A DNA stretch of 64,000 nucleotides, taken from NCBI GenBank assembly GCA_016719535.1, contig JADJYX010000047.1, positions 248,001 to 312,000 on the forward strand. Direction: 5' to 3'. The position numbers and the translations under genes are program-made. This document shows positions 36,928 through 45,236 of this stretch, in pieces. Within the stretch, counting starts at the first letter, position 1. The number at the start of each line of letters is the position of its first letter. The notes beneath the pieces are model-generated. The model was not told the origin of the DNA and did no database searches. It was given only the letters and a program-made list of their open reading frames with translations. The stretch comes from Rubrivivax sp. GTDB lineage: Bacteria > Pseudomonadota > Gammaproteobacteria > Burkholderiales > Burkholderiaceae_C.

Positions 36928-37158
36928 TGCATTCATAAGCTATTGATTCTTAATAAAACGATAGCATTTTTCATTTCAATCTTGGCGCCATCCGCTGGAC
37001 GTTTGTCGCGGCCGCTGGGTTCACCCGGGCAACCGGCGCCGCCTCTCCAATGACAATCCGATGACTTGTTTCGGTCTCGCTCAGCCGACGCCACGGCGCA
37101 GCAAGGGGCGACACCGGAACCGGGTGGAGTCATTCAACCAATGTGAGGAGTGAGTTTC

Positions 37159-39855
37159 ATGTTCAAGCCGACCCTTTTGAGTCGCGGCCTGATGCTGGCC
37201 TTTGGCGGCAGCCTTGCGCTGGCTGCCTTGCCGGCCCTGGCGCAGCAGTCGCAGCGCATCGAGATCACCGGCTCGGCGATCAAGCGCATCGATGCCGAGA
37301 CGGCACTGCCCGTGCAGGTCATCAAGCGCGAAGACATCGAGCGCAGTGGCGTGACCTCGGTCGTCGAGCTGATGCAGAACCTGGCCGTGGTGCAGGGCGG
37401 TGTCGTCGAGGGCGACACCATCGGGGGCGGGGGCGGTGGCCAGGCCACGGTGTCGATCCACAACCTGGGCGGTGACCGCACGCTCGTGCTGCTCAACGGC
37501 CGCCGCCTGATCGGCGAGGCAGGGGGGGCGGTCGACCTGAGCATGATCCCGCTGGCCATCATCGAGCGGGTCGAGGTGCTGACCGACGGCGCATCCGCGC
37601 TGTACGGCTCGGATGCCGTGGCCGGTGTGGTCAACTTCATCACCAAGCGCAACTCGCGCGACGGCAACTTCACGATTTCGGCCAGCAAGCCGCAGAAGTC
37701 CGGCGGCGAGGAATACAACGCCTACGTCTCCAAGGGATTTGGCGATCTCGACAAGGACGGCTTCAATGCCTCGTTCGGCCTCTCGGTCGACAAGCGCAAG
37801 GCGCTGCGCGCGAGTCAGCGTGATTTCTCCAAGTCGGGGGTCATCAACTTCCAGTACGAAGGCGGACTCGTCGAGTGGTTCAACGGCTCGCCGAGCGCGA
37901 TTCCGGGCAACGTGGTCGTGAGCGGGGTGTCGCGCAGCGTCTACCTGGTCGACAACGGCACCTGCCCGCCCATGCACGTGCAGGATGGGCCGACCTGCTA
38001 TTTCGACTACGCCAGCACGGTGGAGGCATTCCCGGACCGTGAGCGGACCAACCTGTTCGCGTCCCTGCAGAAGAAGCTGGGGTCGAACCACACGCTGTCG
38101 CTCGACGTCCTGCTCGGCAAGACCATGTCCAGCGGCAAGATCGCGCCTGCGCCGGGCGGTGTTCTGGTCGATCCGGCCGGGCCCTTCGGCGACTACCTGC
38201 GGCGCGTGGGCTACACCGCCTCCACTCCGGCCACGGTGCGCTACCGCGCCTTCGACCTGGGCAACCGTGACGCCGAATACGACCGCGATACCAAGGGCCT
38301 GTGGCTGGGCCTGGAGGGCAGCCTGGCGGGTTGGGATTACAGCGCCTCGCTGGGCCACCAGCGCGCCAAGTTCGAAGAGTCCAATAGCGGCTATCCGCTG
38401 GGGATCGCGTTCGGTCGACTGCTGCGCAGCGGCATCTGGAACCCGTTCGTGCTGCCGGGCAACCAGTCGCAGGCGGCGCTCGACGCGGCCAAGGCCATCA
38501 TGGTCACGGGCGTGTACGACACCGAAACCAGCAAGATGACGGCGCTGGACATGCGCGCCTCTCGTGACCTGTTCAAGCTCGGCGGCGGGAATGCGGCGAT
38601 TGCCGTTGGTGCCAGCTATGTCGAGGACAAGGTGGACAGCGCGCCGAGCTTGGTGGCGCAGGGCAAGGGCGGGCCGAACGGCGATGACTCGCGCTTCGGC
38701 GATTCTCAGGCGGCCGTAGCGTACGCCGCCTCGCGCAAGGCGTTGGGCGTCTTCACCGAGGTGGTGTTGCCCTTCTCCAAGCAGCTCGAGCTCACTGCCG
38801 GGGTGCGCTACGACGAGTACAAGGACATCGACAGCGCGGTCAACGGCAAGGTGAGCTTCCGCTACCAGCCCGCCACCAGCGTGCTCGTGCGCGGCTCGAT
38901 CGGCACCGGCTTCCGCGCGCCGCAGTTGAGGCAGCTATACCGGCCGCTGCAGGATTTCGGCGTGACGGCGCAACCCTACGATTGCACGGCCGAGATGGCC
39001 AGCATGGCCGCGAGCCTGGGTGCGACCTGCCAGCCGGGCAAGCTGCAGTACAACATCTTCACGGGCGGAAACGCCGGGCTCAAGCCCGAGGAGTCCAAGC
39101 AGGCCACCATTGGCTTCCGGCTCGAGCCGGCGCCGGCGTTCTCGTTCGGTGCCGACCTGTGGTGGGTGGGCATCGACAAGACCTTCGGCTCGGTCGACGA
39201 AAACGAGGCCTTCGGCAACGTCTACAAGTATCCGAGCCTGTGGCTGGTCTATACGGATCCGGTGACGGGTGAGAAGCTGCTCGCCTACAACAGCAGCACG
39301 GCCAACCTCGGAAAGTCCTTCAGCACCGGCATCGACTTCGATATCACCGGCCGCTTCAACACCGGCATGGGCAGGCTGACGTCGAACCTGCGCCTGACCT
39401 ACATGATCCGCGACGTGTTCCAGCTCGTGCCGGGTCAGGAGTACTACTCGACCGTCGGCGACAACAATCCGGCGATCGGCTCGCAGACGTTCCGCTGGAA
39501 GGGCTCACTGAGCAATACCCTGGCCGCCGGTCGCTGGGCGCACACGCTCAATGTCAACTTCCAGTCCGGCTACAAGGACTTCCCGGGCGAGGTCTACGGC
39601 AAGGAAGCGGACGGCAGCTACAACGGCAACGACCGCGAGATCCGCCTGGACGTCGACGACTTCTACACCGTCGACTGGCAGACGGAATTCAGCATGAACA
39701 AGGCCCTGAAGCTGTCCGTCGGCGTCAAGAACCTGTTCAACGAGAAGCCGCCGCTGTCCCTTCGTAACAACGGCGGTCACATGCTGGGCTTCGACTACCG
39801 GTACTTCAATCCGCTGGGCCGTACCTTCCAGGCCAAGCTGAGCTACGACTTCTGA
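37159..39855 (+). CDS. TonB-dependent outer-membrane receptor (tandem copy 2)
   Basis: 898 residues from ATG 37159, 9 bases behind a GAGGAG site; a GTG at 37150 inside that site is rejected. Signal cleavage is near Leu-Ala-Gln-Gln. The TonB-box-like Ile-Glu-Ile-Thr-Gly-Ser-Ala-Ile-Lys-Arg-Ile resembles receptor 1. The plug has Ile-Glu-Arg-Val-Glu-Val-Leu-Thr-Asp-Gly-Ala-Ser-Ala-Leu-Tyr-Gly-Ser-Asp-Ala-Val. The barrel ends Lys-Leu-Ser-Tyr-Asp-Phe. It is a diverged paralogue of the gene at 34002, probably for a different ligand. Confidence 0.85.
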   Translation: MFKPTLLSRGLMLAFGGSLALAALPALAQQSQRIEITGSAIKRIDAETALPVQVIKREDIERSGVTSVVELMQNLAVVQGGVVEGDTIGGGGGGQATVSIHNLGGDRTLVLLNGRRLIGEAGGAVDLSMIPLAIIERVEVLTDGASALYGSDAVAGVVNFITKRNSRDGNFTISASKPQKSGGEEYNAYVSKGFGDLDKDGFNASFGLSVDKRKALRASQRDFSKSGVINFQYEGGLVEWFNGSPSAIPGNVVVSGVSRSVYLVDNGTCPPMHVQDGPTCYFDYASTVEAFPDRERTNLFASLQKKLGSNHTLSLDVLLGKTMSSGKIAPAPGGVLVDPAGPFGDYLRRVGYTASTPATVRYRAFDLGNRDAEYDRDTKGLWLGLEGSLAGWDYSASLGHQRAKFEESNSGYPLGIAFGRLLRSGIWNPFVLPGNQSQAALDAAKAIMVTGVYDTETSKMTALDMRASRDLFKLGGGNAAIAVGASYVEDKVDSAPSLVAQGKGGPNGDDSRFGDSQAAVAYAASRKALGVFTEVVLPFSKQLELTAGVRYDEYKDIDSAVNGKVSFRYQPATSVLVRGSIGTGFRAPQLRQLYRPLQDFGVTAQPYDCTAEMASMAASLGATCQPGKLQYNIFTGGNAGLKPEESKQATIGFRLEPAPAFSFGADLWWVGIDKTFGSVDENEAFGNVYKYPSLWLVYTDPVTGEKLLAYNSSTANLGKSFSTGIDFDITGRFNTGMGRLTSNLRLTYMIRDVFQLVPGQEYYSTVGDNNPAIGSQTFRWKGSLSNTLAAGRWAHTLNVNFQSGYKDFPGEVYGKEADGSYNGNDREIRLDVDDFYTVDWQTEFSMNKALKLSVGVKNLFNEKPPLSLRNNGGHMLGFDYRYFNPLGRTFQAKLSYDF

Positions 39856-39861
39856 TCGACT

Positions 39862-39937
39862 CCACGCCGGGGTCTGACACAGACCCCGGCGTGGATCCAG
39901 GCGGCCCGCCTTCTCGCAAGAGGGGCGGGCCGTTTTT
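39862..39937 (+). terminator. Double hairpin terminator after receptor 2
   Basis: First hairpin: CCACGCCGGGGTCT (39862-39875), loop GACAC, perfect 14-base complement to 39894, without a T run. Second hairpin: CGGCCCGCC (39902-39910) pairing with GGCGGGCCG (39924-39932); its loop contains CTC-GCAA-GAG, a GNRA tetraloop mini-stem. TTTTT follows at 39933-39937. The second is a classical terminator; the first may protect the 3' end of the message. Confidence 0.8.
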
Positions 39938-40128
39938 CATGGACCGTGCGCGGTGCGCCCGTCAGCACCCAACAGAGCCAGCGGGTCGTCGAACGACCAG
40001 GGAGCCCGTCACCTAGGCCGGCAAGGCGTTCATCGGCTATGGTGGCTCACTGCGGCCCGATCCCCGGGTCGGCTCGAGTGACGCCTATCGGCTGCCGGTA
40101 CTGCCGCCTTTCGGCAGGCTGCGCAGCG

Positions 40129-40888
40129 TCACTTCGGCGCCATGCGAATGGCCCCATCGAGCCGGATCACCTCACCGTTGAGCATGTCGTTGGTGATGAT
40201 CTGGTGCACCAGCATGGCGTAGTCCTCGGGGCGGCCCAGGCGGCTGGGGAAGGGCACGCTGGCGGCCAGCGCGTCCTGCACCTCCTGCGGCATGCTGGAA
40301 CAGCATCGGCGTGCCGAAGATGCCCGGGGCGATGGTCATGTTGCGGATGCCGTTGCGCGCCAGGTCGCGCGCGATGGGCAGCGTCATGCCGACCACGCCG
40401 CCCTTGCTGGCGGCATAGGCGGCCTGGCCGATCTGGCCGTCGTAGGCGGCCACGCTGGCGGTGCTGATCATCACGCCGCGCTCGCCGGTGGGCTCGGGCT
40501 GGTTCCTGCACATCGCCTCGGCGGCCAGGCGGATCATGTTGAAGCTGCCCACCAGGTTGACCATGATGGTCTTGGTGTACACGGCCAGCGGGTGCGCGCC
40601 GTCCTTGCCCACGGTCTTGACGGCCGGCGCGATGCCGGCGCAGTTGACCAGGCCCATCAGCTTGCCCTGGGCCGTGGCGGCGGCCACCACGGCCTTGCCG
40701 TCGTCCTCGCTGCTGACGTCGCACTTGACGAAGACGCCGCCGATCTCCTGGGCCACCGCCTGGCCGCGCTCGACCTGCAGGTCGGCGATCACGACCTTGC
40801 CGCCGTTTGCGGCCAGCATGCGCGCCGTGCCTTCGCCCAGGCCCGAAGCGCCGCCGGTGACGATGAAGACCTTGCCTGCGATGTCCAT
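40129..40888 (-). pseudogene. SDR of the 3-hydroxyacyl-CoA dehydrogenase type 2 (HSD10) kind, +1 frameshift near the 3' end
   Basis: A 253-codon short-chain dehydrogenase. It has Thr-Gly-Gly-Ala-Ser-Gly-Leu-Gly, Asn-Cys-Ala-Gly-Ile-Ala, Ser-Thr-Ala-Ser-Val-Ala-Ala-Tyr-Asp-Gly and the catalytic Tyr-Ala-Ala-Ser-Lys. The best match is the HSD17B10/2-methyl-3-hydroxybutyryl-CoA dehydrogenase group, which acts in isoleucine and fatty-acid breakdown. At 40297-40298 one surplus base breaks the frame. Removing it restores a family-perfect end with Met-Pro-Gln-Glu-Val, Leu-Gly-Arg-Pro-Glu-Asp-Tyr-Ala and Leu-Asp-Gly-Ala-Ile-Arg-Met, stopping at 40129. Everything else is intact, so sequence error is as likely as recent inactivation. 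Confidence 0.7.
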
Positions 40889-40906
40889 GAGACTCTCCTC
40901 TTGGGG

Positions 40907-40922
40907 TTGACGTTAACGTCAA
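40907..40922. promoter_or_regulatory. Perfect palindrome upstream of the SDR, resembling LiuR-type (MerR) sites
   Basis: TTGACGTTAACGTCAA is a perfect 16-base palindrome 19 bases before the SDR start. It resembles operators described for the MerR-family regulator LiuR, which controls branched-chain amino-acid and acyl-CoA degradation genes in proteobacteria. An HSD10-type enzyme would fit that regulon. No regulator gene is nearby, so the assignment rests on site similarity recalled from the family. Confidence 0.5.
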
Positions 40923-40985
40923 TTCTCGGCCACAACGAAGCGGCCACCCGCGGGTGGCCGCCTGGATCAGCGCGGGAGCGCGTGC

Positions 40986-41639
40986 TCAGCCCAGCGCTGC
41001 GAAGGCCCGCGCAGTGATCTCCTCCACGCTGCCGCTGCCGCTGATGCGCGCATGCCGCGGCGCCTGCGCATCGCCGGTGGCAGCCCACCGGACGTAGTAG
41101 TCGACCAGCGGTCGCGTCTGCCTCTGATAGACGTCCAGCCGCTTGCGCACGGTCTCTTCCTTGTCGTCGTCGCGCTGGATCAGCGGCTCGCCGGTGATGT
41201 CGTCCTTGCCCGGCACCTTGGGTGGATTGAACGTGACGTGGTAGCTGCGGCCCGAGGCGATGTGGAACAGGCGCCCGCTCATGCGTTCGATGATGGCCTC
41301 GTCGGGCACGTCGATCTCGAGCACGACATCGAGCTTGACGCCGGCGGCCTTCATCGCTTCGGCTTGCGGGATGGTGCGCGGAAAACCGTCGAAGAGGAAG
41401 CCGTTCGCGCAATCGGGCTGGGCGATGCGGTCCTTGACGAGGCCGATGATGATGTCGTCGCTGACGAGGCCGCCGCCGTCCATCACCTGCTTGGCCGCCA
41501 GGCCCAGCGGCGTGCCGGCCTTGACGGCACCGCGCAGCATGTCGCCGGTGGAGATCTGCGGGATGCCGTACTTCTTGCAGATCTGGGTGGCCTGCGTGCC
41601 TTTGCCGGCGCCGGGCGCGCCCAACAGGATCAGTCTCAT
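40986..41639 (-). CDS. adk: Adenylate kinase
   Basis: 217 residues. It has the P-loop Gly-Ala-Pro-Gly-Ala-Gly-Lys-Gly-Thr, the AMP site Ile-Ser-Thr-Gly-Asp-Met-Leu-Arg and Phe-Asp-Gly-Phe-Pro-Arg-Thr. It is the long form with a LID domain; the LID has no zinc cysteines (Gly-Arg-Leu-Phe-His-Ile-Ala-Ser-Gly-Arg). It interconverts ATP + AMP and 2 ADP. It is the last gene of the exbB-to-kdsB series on this strand; a GCGTCAG-C-CTGACGC inverted repeat lies in the kdsB-adk gap (41734-41748). Confidence 0.95.
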   Translation of the reverse strand: MRLILLGAPGAGKGTQATQICKKYGIPQISTGDMLRGAVKAGTPLGLAAKQVMDGGGLVSDDIIIGLVKDRIAQPDCANGFLFDGFPRTIPQAEAMKAAGVKLDVVLEIDVPDEAIIERMSGRLFHIASGRSYHVTFNPPKVPGKDDITGEPLIQRDDDKEETVRKRLDVYQRQTRPLVDYYVRWAATGDAQAPRHARISGSGSVEEITARAFAALG

Positions 41640-41759
41640 GGGGTCCTCGGGGGAGTGTTTGGATCGGCGGCCCGGCACACGCGCAAGCTTCGCGATCGGC
41701 TGGTCTCCAATCGAGAATAGCATGCACTTCCCTGCGTCAGCCTGACGCGGCGGGCACCG

Positions 41760-42509
41760 TCAGCCGAGCAGCCGGCGCACGCGTTCGAGGTCTTCCGGGG
41801 TGTCGACACCGATGCCCGGCGCGGTGTCGGTGACGTGCACCGCGATGCGCTCGCCGTGCCACAGCACGCGCAGTTGTTCCAGCGCCTCGATCGCCTCCAG
41901 CGGTGCCGGCTGCAGGGTCGGAAAGCGGCGCAGGAAGGCGGCGCGATAGGCGTACAGGCCGATGTGCCGCAGCGCCGGCGGCTGGCGTGGCAAGGCGGCA
42001 GGCGTTGGCGCGTCGCGCCAGTGCGGGATGGCAGCACGGCTGAAATACAGCGCCCGTCCGCGTGCATCGAGCACGACCTTGACGACATTCGGGTTGCGGA
42101 AATCGGCCGCATCGCCAATGGCGTGGGCGGCCGTGCCCATCACGCAGTCGGGATGCTCGTCCAGCAACGCCGCCGTGCGTGCGATCAGCACCGGGTCGAT
42201 CAGCGGTTCGTCGCCCTGCACGTTGACGACGACGTCGGCGCCGCCCAGCCCGAGCGCGACGCAGGCCTCGGCCAGGCGGTCGCTGCCGCTGGCGTGGTCG
42301 GCGCGCGTCAGCAGGGCGTGCACGCCGTGGCTGCGGCAGGCGTCGACGATACTGGCAGCGTCGGCCGCCACCACCACGCGCCCGGCGCCCGACAGCGCTG
42401 CCCGCTGCGCCACGCGCACCACCATCGGCACGCCGGCAATGTCGGCCAGCGGCTTGTTCGGCAGCCGCGTCGAGGCCAGCCGCGCGGGGATCAGCGCGGT
42501 GAAGCTCAC
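41760..42509 (-). CDS. kdsB: 3-deoxy-manno-octulosonate cytidylyltransferase
   Basis: 249 residues from GTG 42509. It shows the nucleotidyltransferase signature Ile-Pro-Ala-Arg-Leu-Ala-Ser-Thr-Arg-Leu-Pro-Asn-Lys-Pro-Leu, Asn-Val-Gln-Gly-Asp-Glu-Pro-Leu and Gly-Ile-Gly-Val-Asp-Thr-Pro-Glu-Asp. It activates Kdo as CMP-Kdo for the lipopolysaccharide inner core. The start overlaps the stop of the Trm112-like gene (GTGA), and lpxK is just upstream, giving a compact lipid A/Kdo operon. Confidence 0.95.
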   Translation of the reverse strand: MSFTALIPARLASTRLPNKPLADIAGVPMVVRVAQRAALSGAGRVVVAADAASIVDACRSHGVHALLTRADHASGSDRLAEACVALGLGGADVVVNVQGDEPLIDPVLIARTAALLDEHPDCVMGTAAHAIGDAADFRNPNVVKVVLDARGRALYFSRAAIPHWRDAPTPAALPRQPPALRHIGLYAYRAAFLRRFPTLQPAPLEAIEALEQLRVLWHGERIAVHVTDTAPGIGVDTPEDLERVRRLLG

Positions 42510-42727
42510 AGGGCCAGCGGACCCGGCGTTGCCGGGGCGTCGGTGTCGGTGATCGCACGCGCTTCGTGCTCGAGCATCACCGGCATGCCGTCGCGGATCG
42601 GAAACGCCAGCCGGTCGGCGTGGCAGGCCAGTTCCGTCGGACGCTGTTCGGCGTCGCGCAGCAGTTCCAGCGGTCCCTTGCACAGCGGGCAGACGAGCAG
42701 GGTGAGAAGTCGGTGGTCGAGGCTCAT
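42506..42727 (-). CDS. Trm112-family small zinc-ribbon protein
   Basis: 73 residues. The motif Leu-Val-Cys-Pro-Leu-Cys-Lys-Gly-Pro-Leu, then Arg-Leu-Ala-Phe-Pro-Ile-Arg-Asp-Gly-Met-Pro-Val-Met-Leu identifies the Trm112/YcaR family. Only one Cys pair is present, as usual in bacteria. The gene sits between lpxK and kdsB with four-base overlaps at both ends, a conserved arrangement in proteobacteria. In other systems Trm112 proteins activate methyltransferases; the bacterial role is not settled. Confidence 0.85.
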   Translation of the reverse strand: MSLDHRLLTLLVCPLCKGPLELLRDAEQRPTELACHADRLAFPIRDGMPVMLEHEARAITDTDAPATPGPLAL

Positions 42728-43779
42728 GGTGCAGCGGCGCGCGGCAGGCGCGCCAGCAACGCGGCCACGAAGTCGGCCGGCAGTTCCAAGTCTAGCCCGA
42801 CGACCCAGACCGCCACCTCGCCACCGGCCCAGGCGGCCAGCTTGACGGCGTCCTTCTCGGTGGTGACCACCTCGCGCGTGCCGCCCGGCCAGGGCGCAGC
42901 GCCGCCGTAGGCGTGGTGGTCGGGCAGGGGCAGGCGTTCGATCTGCAGGCCTGCAGCCTCCAGCGCCGCGAAGAAGCGGCCGGGCACCGCGATGCCGGCC
43001 ATCGCCAGCAGGGGCCGGCCGCGCAGCGCGGACAGCGGCTGCGGAGCGCCTGCCATGCCGGCCAGCCAGCGGCCCAGCGGCCAGGCGCCGCCCAGCCGGC
43101 GCCGCGCCAGATGGCCCGGCCAGGACGTGCTGGCGCAATCGTGGTTGTAGAGCACCAGCGTGCTCGGCCCGGGCGCCGGCCCCAGGGGCTCGCGCAGCGG
43201 GCCGGCTGGCAGCAGCAGGCCGTTGCCGATGCCGCGTTCGTCGAACACCAGCACCTCGACGTCGCGACGCAGCTGGCGGTGCTGCAGGCCGTCGTCGGCG
43301 ATCACGACGTCGACCTCGGGGTGATCGCGCAGCAGGGCCAGCGCCGCCGCCACGCGGTCGCGGCCGACGACGACCGGCACGCCGGTGCGGCGGCGGATCA
43401 GCAGGGGTTCATCGCCGACCGCGCGCGGGTCGGCCTCAGCGGTGACCCCGGCGACCGCGCCACCGGCGCGGCCGTGGCCGCGCGACACCACGCCCGGCCG
43501 GAGGCCGGCGGCCCGCAGCGCCTGCACGAGGGCAATCGTCGTCGGTGTCTTGCCGGCGCCGCCGAGCACCAGGTTGCCGACCACCACCACCGGGCAGCCC
43601 GGCTGCGGCCGCTGCAGCGCCTGCCGCTCGCGCTGCCGACGGTCGCGCCGCTGCAGCAGGCCATACAGCGCGGCCAGCGGGCGCAAGGCGGTGGCCAGGG
43701 CGTCCGGCTGCGCGCGGTACCAGGTGGCAAGCAGCCGATCGCGCGCCCGCGCGGCCGGCGGGTCGGCACGCACGCTCAC
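42724..43779 (-). CDS. lpxK: Tetraacyldisaccharide 4'-kinase
   Basis: 351 residues from GTG 43779. A membrane-proximal N-terminal segment is followed by the P-loop Gly-Asn-Leu-Val-Leu-Gly-Gly-Ala-Gly-Lys-Thr-Pro (about 67-78) and the family motifs Val-Ser-Arg-Gly-His-Gly-Arg, Gly-Asp-Glu-Pro-Leu-Leu-Ile, Asp-Asp-Gly-Leu-Gln-His and Thr-Thr-Glu-Lys-Asp-Ala-Val-Lys. It phosphorylates the 4' position of the lipid A precursor at the inner membrane. The stop overlaps the start of the Trm112-like gene; exbD lies 16 bases upstream. Confidence 0.95.
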   Translation of the reverse strand: MSVRADPPAARARDRLLATWYRAQPDALATALRPLAALYGLLQRRDRRQRERQALQRPQPGCPVVVVGNLVLGGAGKTPTTIALVQALRAAGLRPGVVSRGHGRAGGAVAGVTAEADPRAVGDEPLLIRRRTGVPVVVGRDRVAAALALLRDHPEVDVVIADDGLQHRQLRRDVEVLVFDERGIGNGLLLPAGPLREPLGPAPGPSTLVLYNHDCASTSWPGHLARRRLGGAWPLGRWLAGMAGAPQPLSALRGRPLLAMAGIAVPGRFFAALEAAGLQIERLPLPDHHAYGGAAPWPGGTREVVTTEKDAVKLAAWAGGEVAVWVVGLDLELPADFVAALLARLPRAAAP

Positions 43780-43795
43780 GGCCGTCTCACGGCGG

Positions 43796-44221
43796 TCAGC
43801 GGGCGGCGTTGCCGCTGGTCTGCGTGGCGAAGGTCAGCCGCTGCAGCCCGGCGCGGCGTGCCGCGTCGAGCACGTTGACCACGGACTGGTGGGCCGCGGT
43901 GGCATCGGCCGAGATGATGACCACCGCATCGTCGCGGCCACCGGCGGCCTGGCGCAGTTCCGTCGCCAGCAGGTCCACGCTGCGGCCGTCGATCGGCTGC
44001 CGGTTGACGGCATAGCGCCCGTCGGCGGCCACCGAGACGATGATCTCGCCGGGACGCTCGCGCAGCCGCTCGCTGTTGGCCGACGGCAGATTGACCTGCA
44101 GTTCGGTGAAGCGCGAATACGTCGTCGAAAGCATCAGGAAGATCAGCACCACCAGCAGCACGTCGATGAACGGGATCAGGTTGATCTCCGGTTCGTCGGG
44201 GCGGCGGCGGCTGAAGCGCAT
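43796..44221 (-). CDS. exbD: ExbD/TolR-family biopolymer transport protein
   Basis: 141 residues. A cytoplasmic Arg-rich start (Phe-Ser-Arg-Arg-Arg), then Ile-Asn-Leu-Ile-Pro-Phe-Ile-Asp-Val-Leu-Leu-Val-Leu-Leu-type helix with the essential membrane Asp, and a periplasmic domain. With ExbB it forms the proton-driven motor that energises TonB or a TonB-like partner. The long TonB-like gene at 1403 and four large receptors and receptor-like genes elsewhere in the window could depend on such a motor. It starts 4 bases after the exbB stop. Confidence 0.9.
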   Translation of the reverse strand: MRFSRRRPDEPEINLIPFIDVLLVVLIFLMLSTTYSRFTELQVNLPSANSERLRERPGEIIVSVAADGRYAVNRQPIDGRSVDLLATELRQAAGGRDDAVVIISADATAAHQSVVNVLDAARRAGLQRLTFATQTSGNAAR

Positions 44222-44225
44222 GGTG

Positions 44226-44924
44226 TCAGCCCGCGGGGTGGTGGCTGCGCACCGCAAAACGCATCAGCTGCGGCAGCAGTTGCACGGCGGCGATTTCCAT
44301 GCCGAGCTGGAATTCGTCGACGCGGCCGCGGAAATAGCGGTAGAACATCAGCGACGGGATGGCGACGATGAGCCCGAAGGCGGTGTTGTAGAGCGCGATC
44401 GAGATGCCATGCGCCAGCAGCTGCGGGTTGGAGCCGCCACTGCCGCTGGGTGCCTGCGAGCCGAAGATCTCGATCATGCCGACCACGGTGCCCAGCAGCC
44501 CCAGCAGCGGCGCCGCGGTGGCAATGGTGCCCAGCGTGTTGAGGTAGCGCTCGAGGCCGTGCACGGCGCGCCGACCCGCGTTCTCGAACGCCTGCCGGAG
44601 TTCGTCTTCGGTGATGCGCGGATCGGCTGCGACCGCACGGATGCCGGCTGCCAGCACGCTGCCGAGCACCGAATTGGCGTCGAGCTTGGTCGTCACCTCG
44701 GCCGACGGCAATTGCTGGCGCATGACGCCGATCACCTCGTCCACCAGTCGGGGCGGCGCCACCAGGCTGCGGCGCAGGTGAAACAGGCGTTCGATGATGA
44801 GCGCCAGCGCCACCACCGAGCACAGGATCAGCGGCCAGATCGGCCAGCCGGCCGCTTGTATGATGGAAAACAAGGTCGTCGTCGGTTGCAGGGGCAGGTG
44901 GGGCGCGAGGCTATCGACGGGCAC
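44226..44924 (-). CDS. exbB: ExbB/TolQ/MotA-family proton channel protein
   Basis: 232 residues from GTG 44924. Three membrane helices: about 27-47 (Trp-Pro-Leu-Ile-Leu-Cys-Ser), about 130-155 (Thr-Ala-Pro-Leu-Leu-Gly-Leu-Leu-Gly-Thr-Val, the MotA/TolQ/ExbB signature) and about 172-195 (Ala-Leu-Tyr-Asn-Thr-Ala-Phe-Gly-Leu). It is the first gene of the operon exbB-exbD-lpxK-trm112-kdsB-adk. A CATAAT -10-like element lies on the minus strand at 44951-44956. Confidence 0.9.
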   Translation of the reverse strand: MPVDSLAPHLPLQPTTTLFSIIQAAGWPIWPLILCSVVALALIIERLFHLRRSLVAPPRLVDEVIGVMRQQLPSAEVTTKLDANSVLGSVLAAGIRAVAADPRITEDELRQAFENAGRRAVHGLERYLNTLGTIATAAPLLGLLGTVVGMIEIFGSQAPSGSGGSNPQLLAHGISIALYNTAFGLIVAIPSLMFYRYFRGRVDEFQLGMEIAAVQLLPQLMRFAVRSHHPAG

Positions 44925-45236
44925 CCTCGGGCGCCGCGGCGAGCGGGCGCATTATGTCCCGATGAGCGGTGCCGCCCCGGCACGCTTGCCGCCGGACAGG
45001 GCGCCTGTGGCGAGATGTCCACGCCGGCTGTGGACAACGTTGTGGGTAAATCTCTTGACATCGGCTGCGCAGCCACCGTGGAGGCGGCGCGGTTCATCGT
45101 GCCTGATTTTTAAGCGATCGTTTCTTCAATGATTTCAACGGCTTGCAAGATCGTGACAGGCTCATGACGGCAAAATGGCCTGTTCGGCCCGCATCCACGC
45201 GGCCTGTGGAGTACCGGCCCTCGCCAATCCGGGCCC
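44925..45236. promoter_or_regulatory. exbB/xseA divergent intergenic region with DnaA-box-like sequences
   Basis: 312 bases. Around 45029-45050 the sequence TGTGGACAACGTTGTGGGTAA contains two near matches to the DnaA box (TGTGGATAA type). A TTGACA lies at 45055-45060 facing xseA without a good -10 at 17 bases. CATAAT at 44951-44956 faces exbB. The boxes may be chance; no AT-rich unwinding element or replication gene is nearby. Confidence 0.3.
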
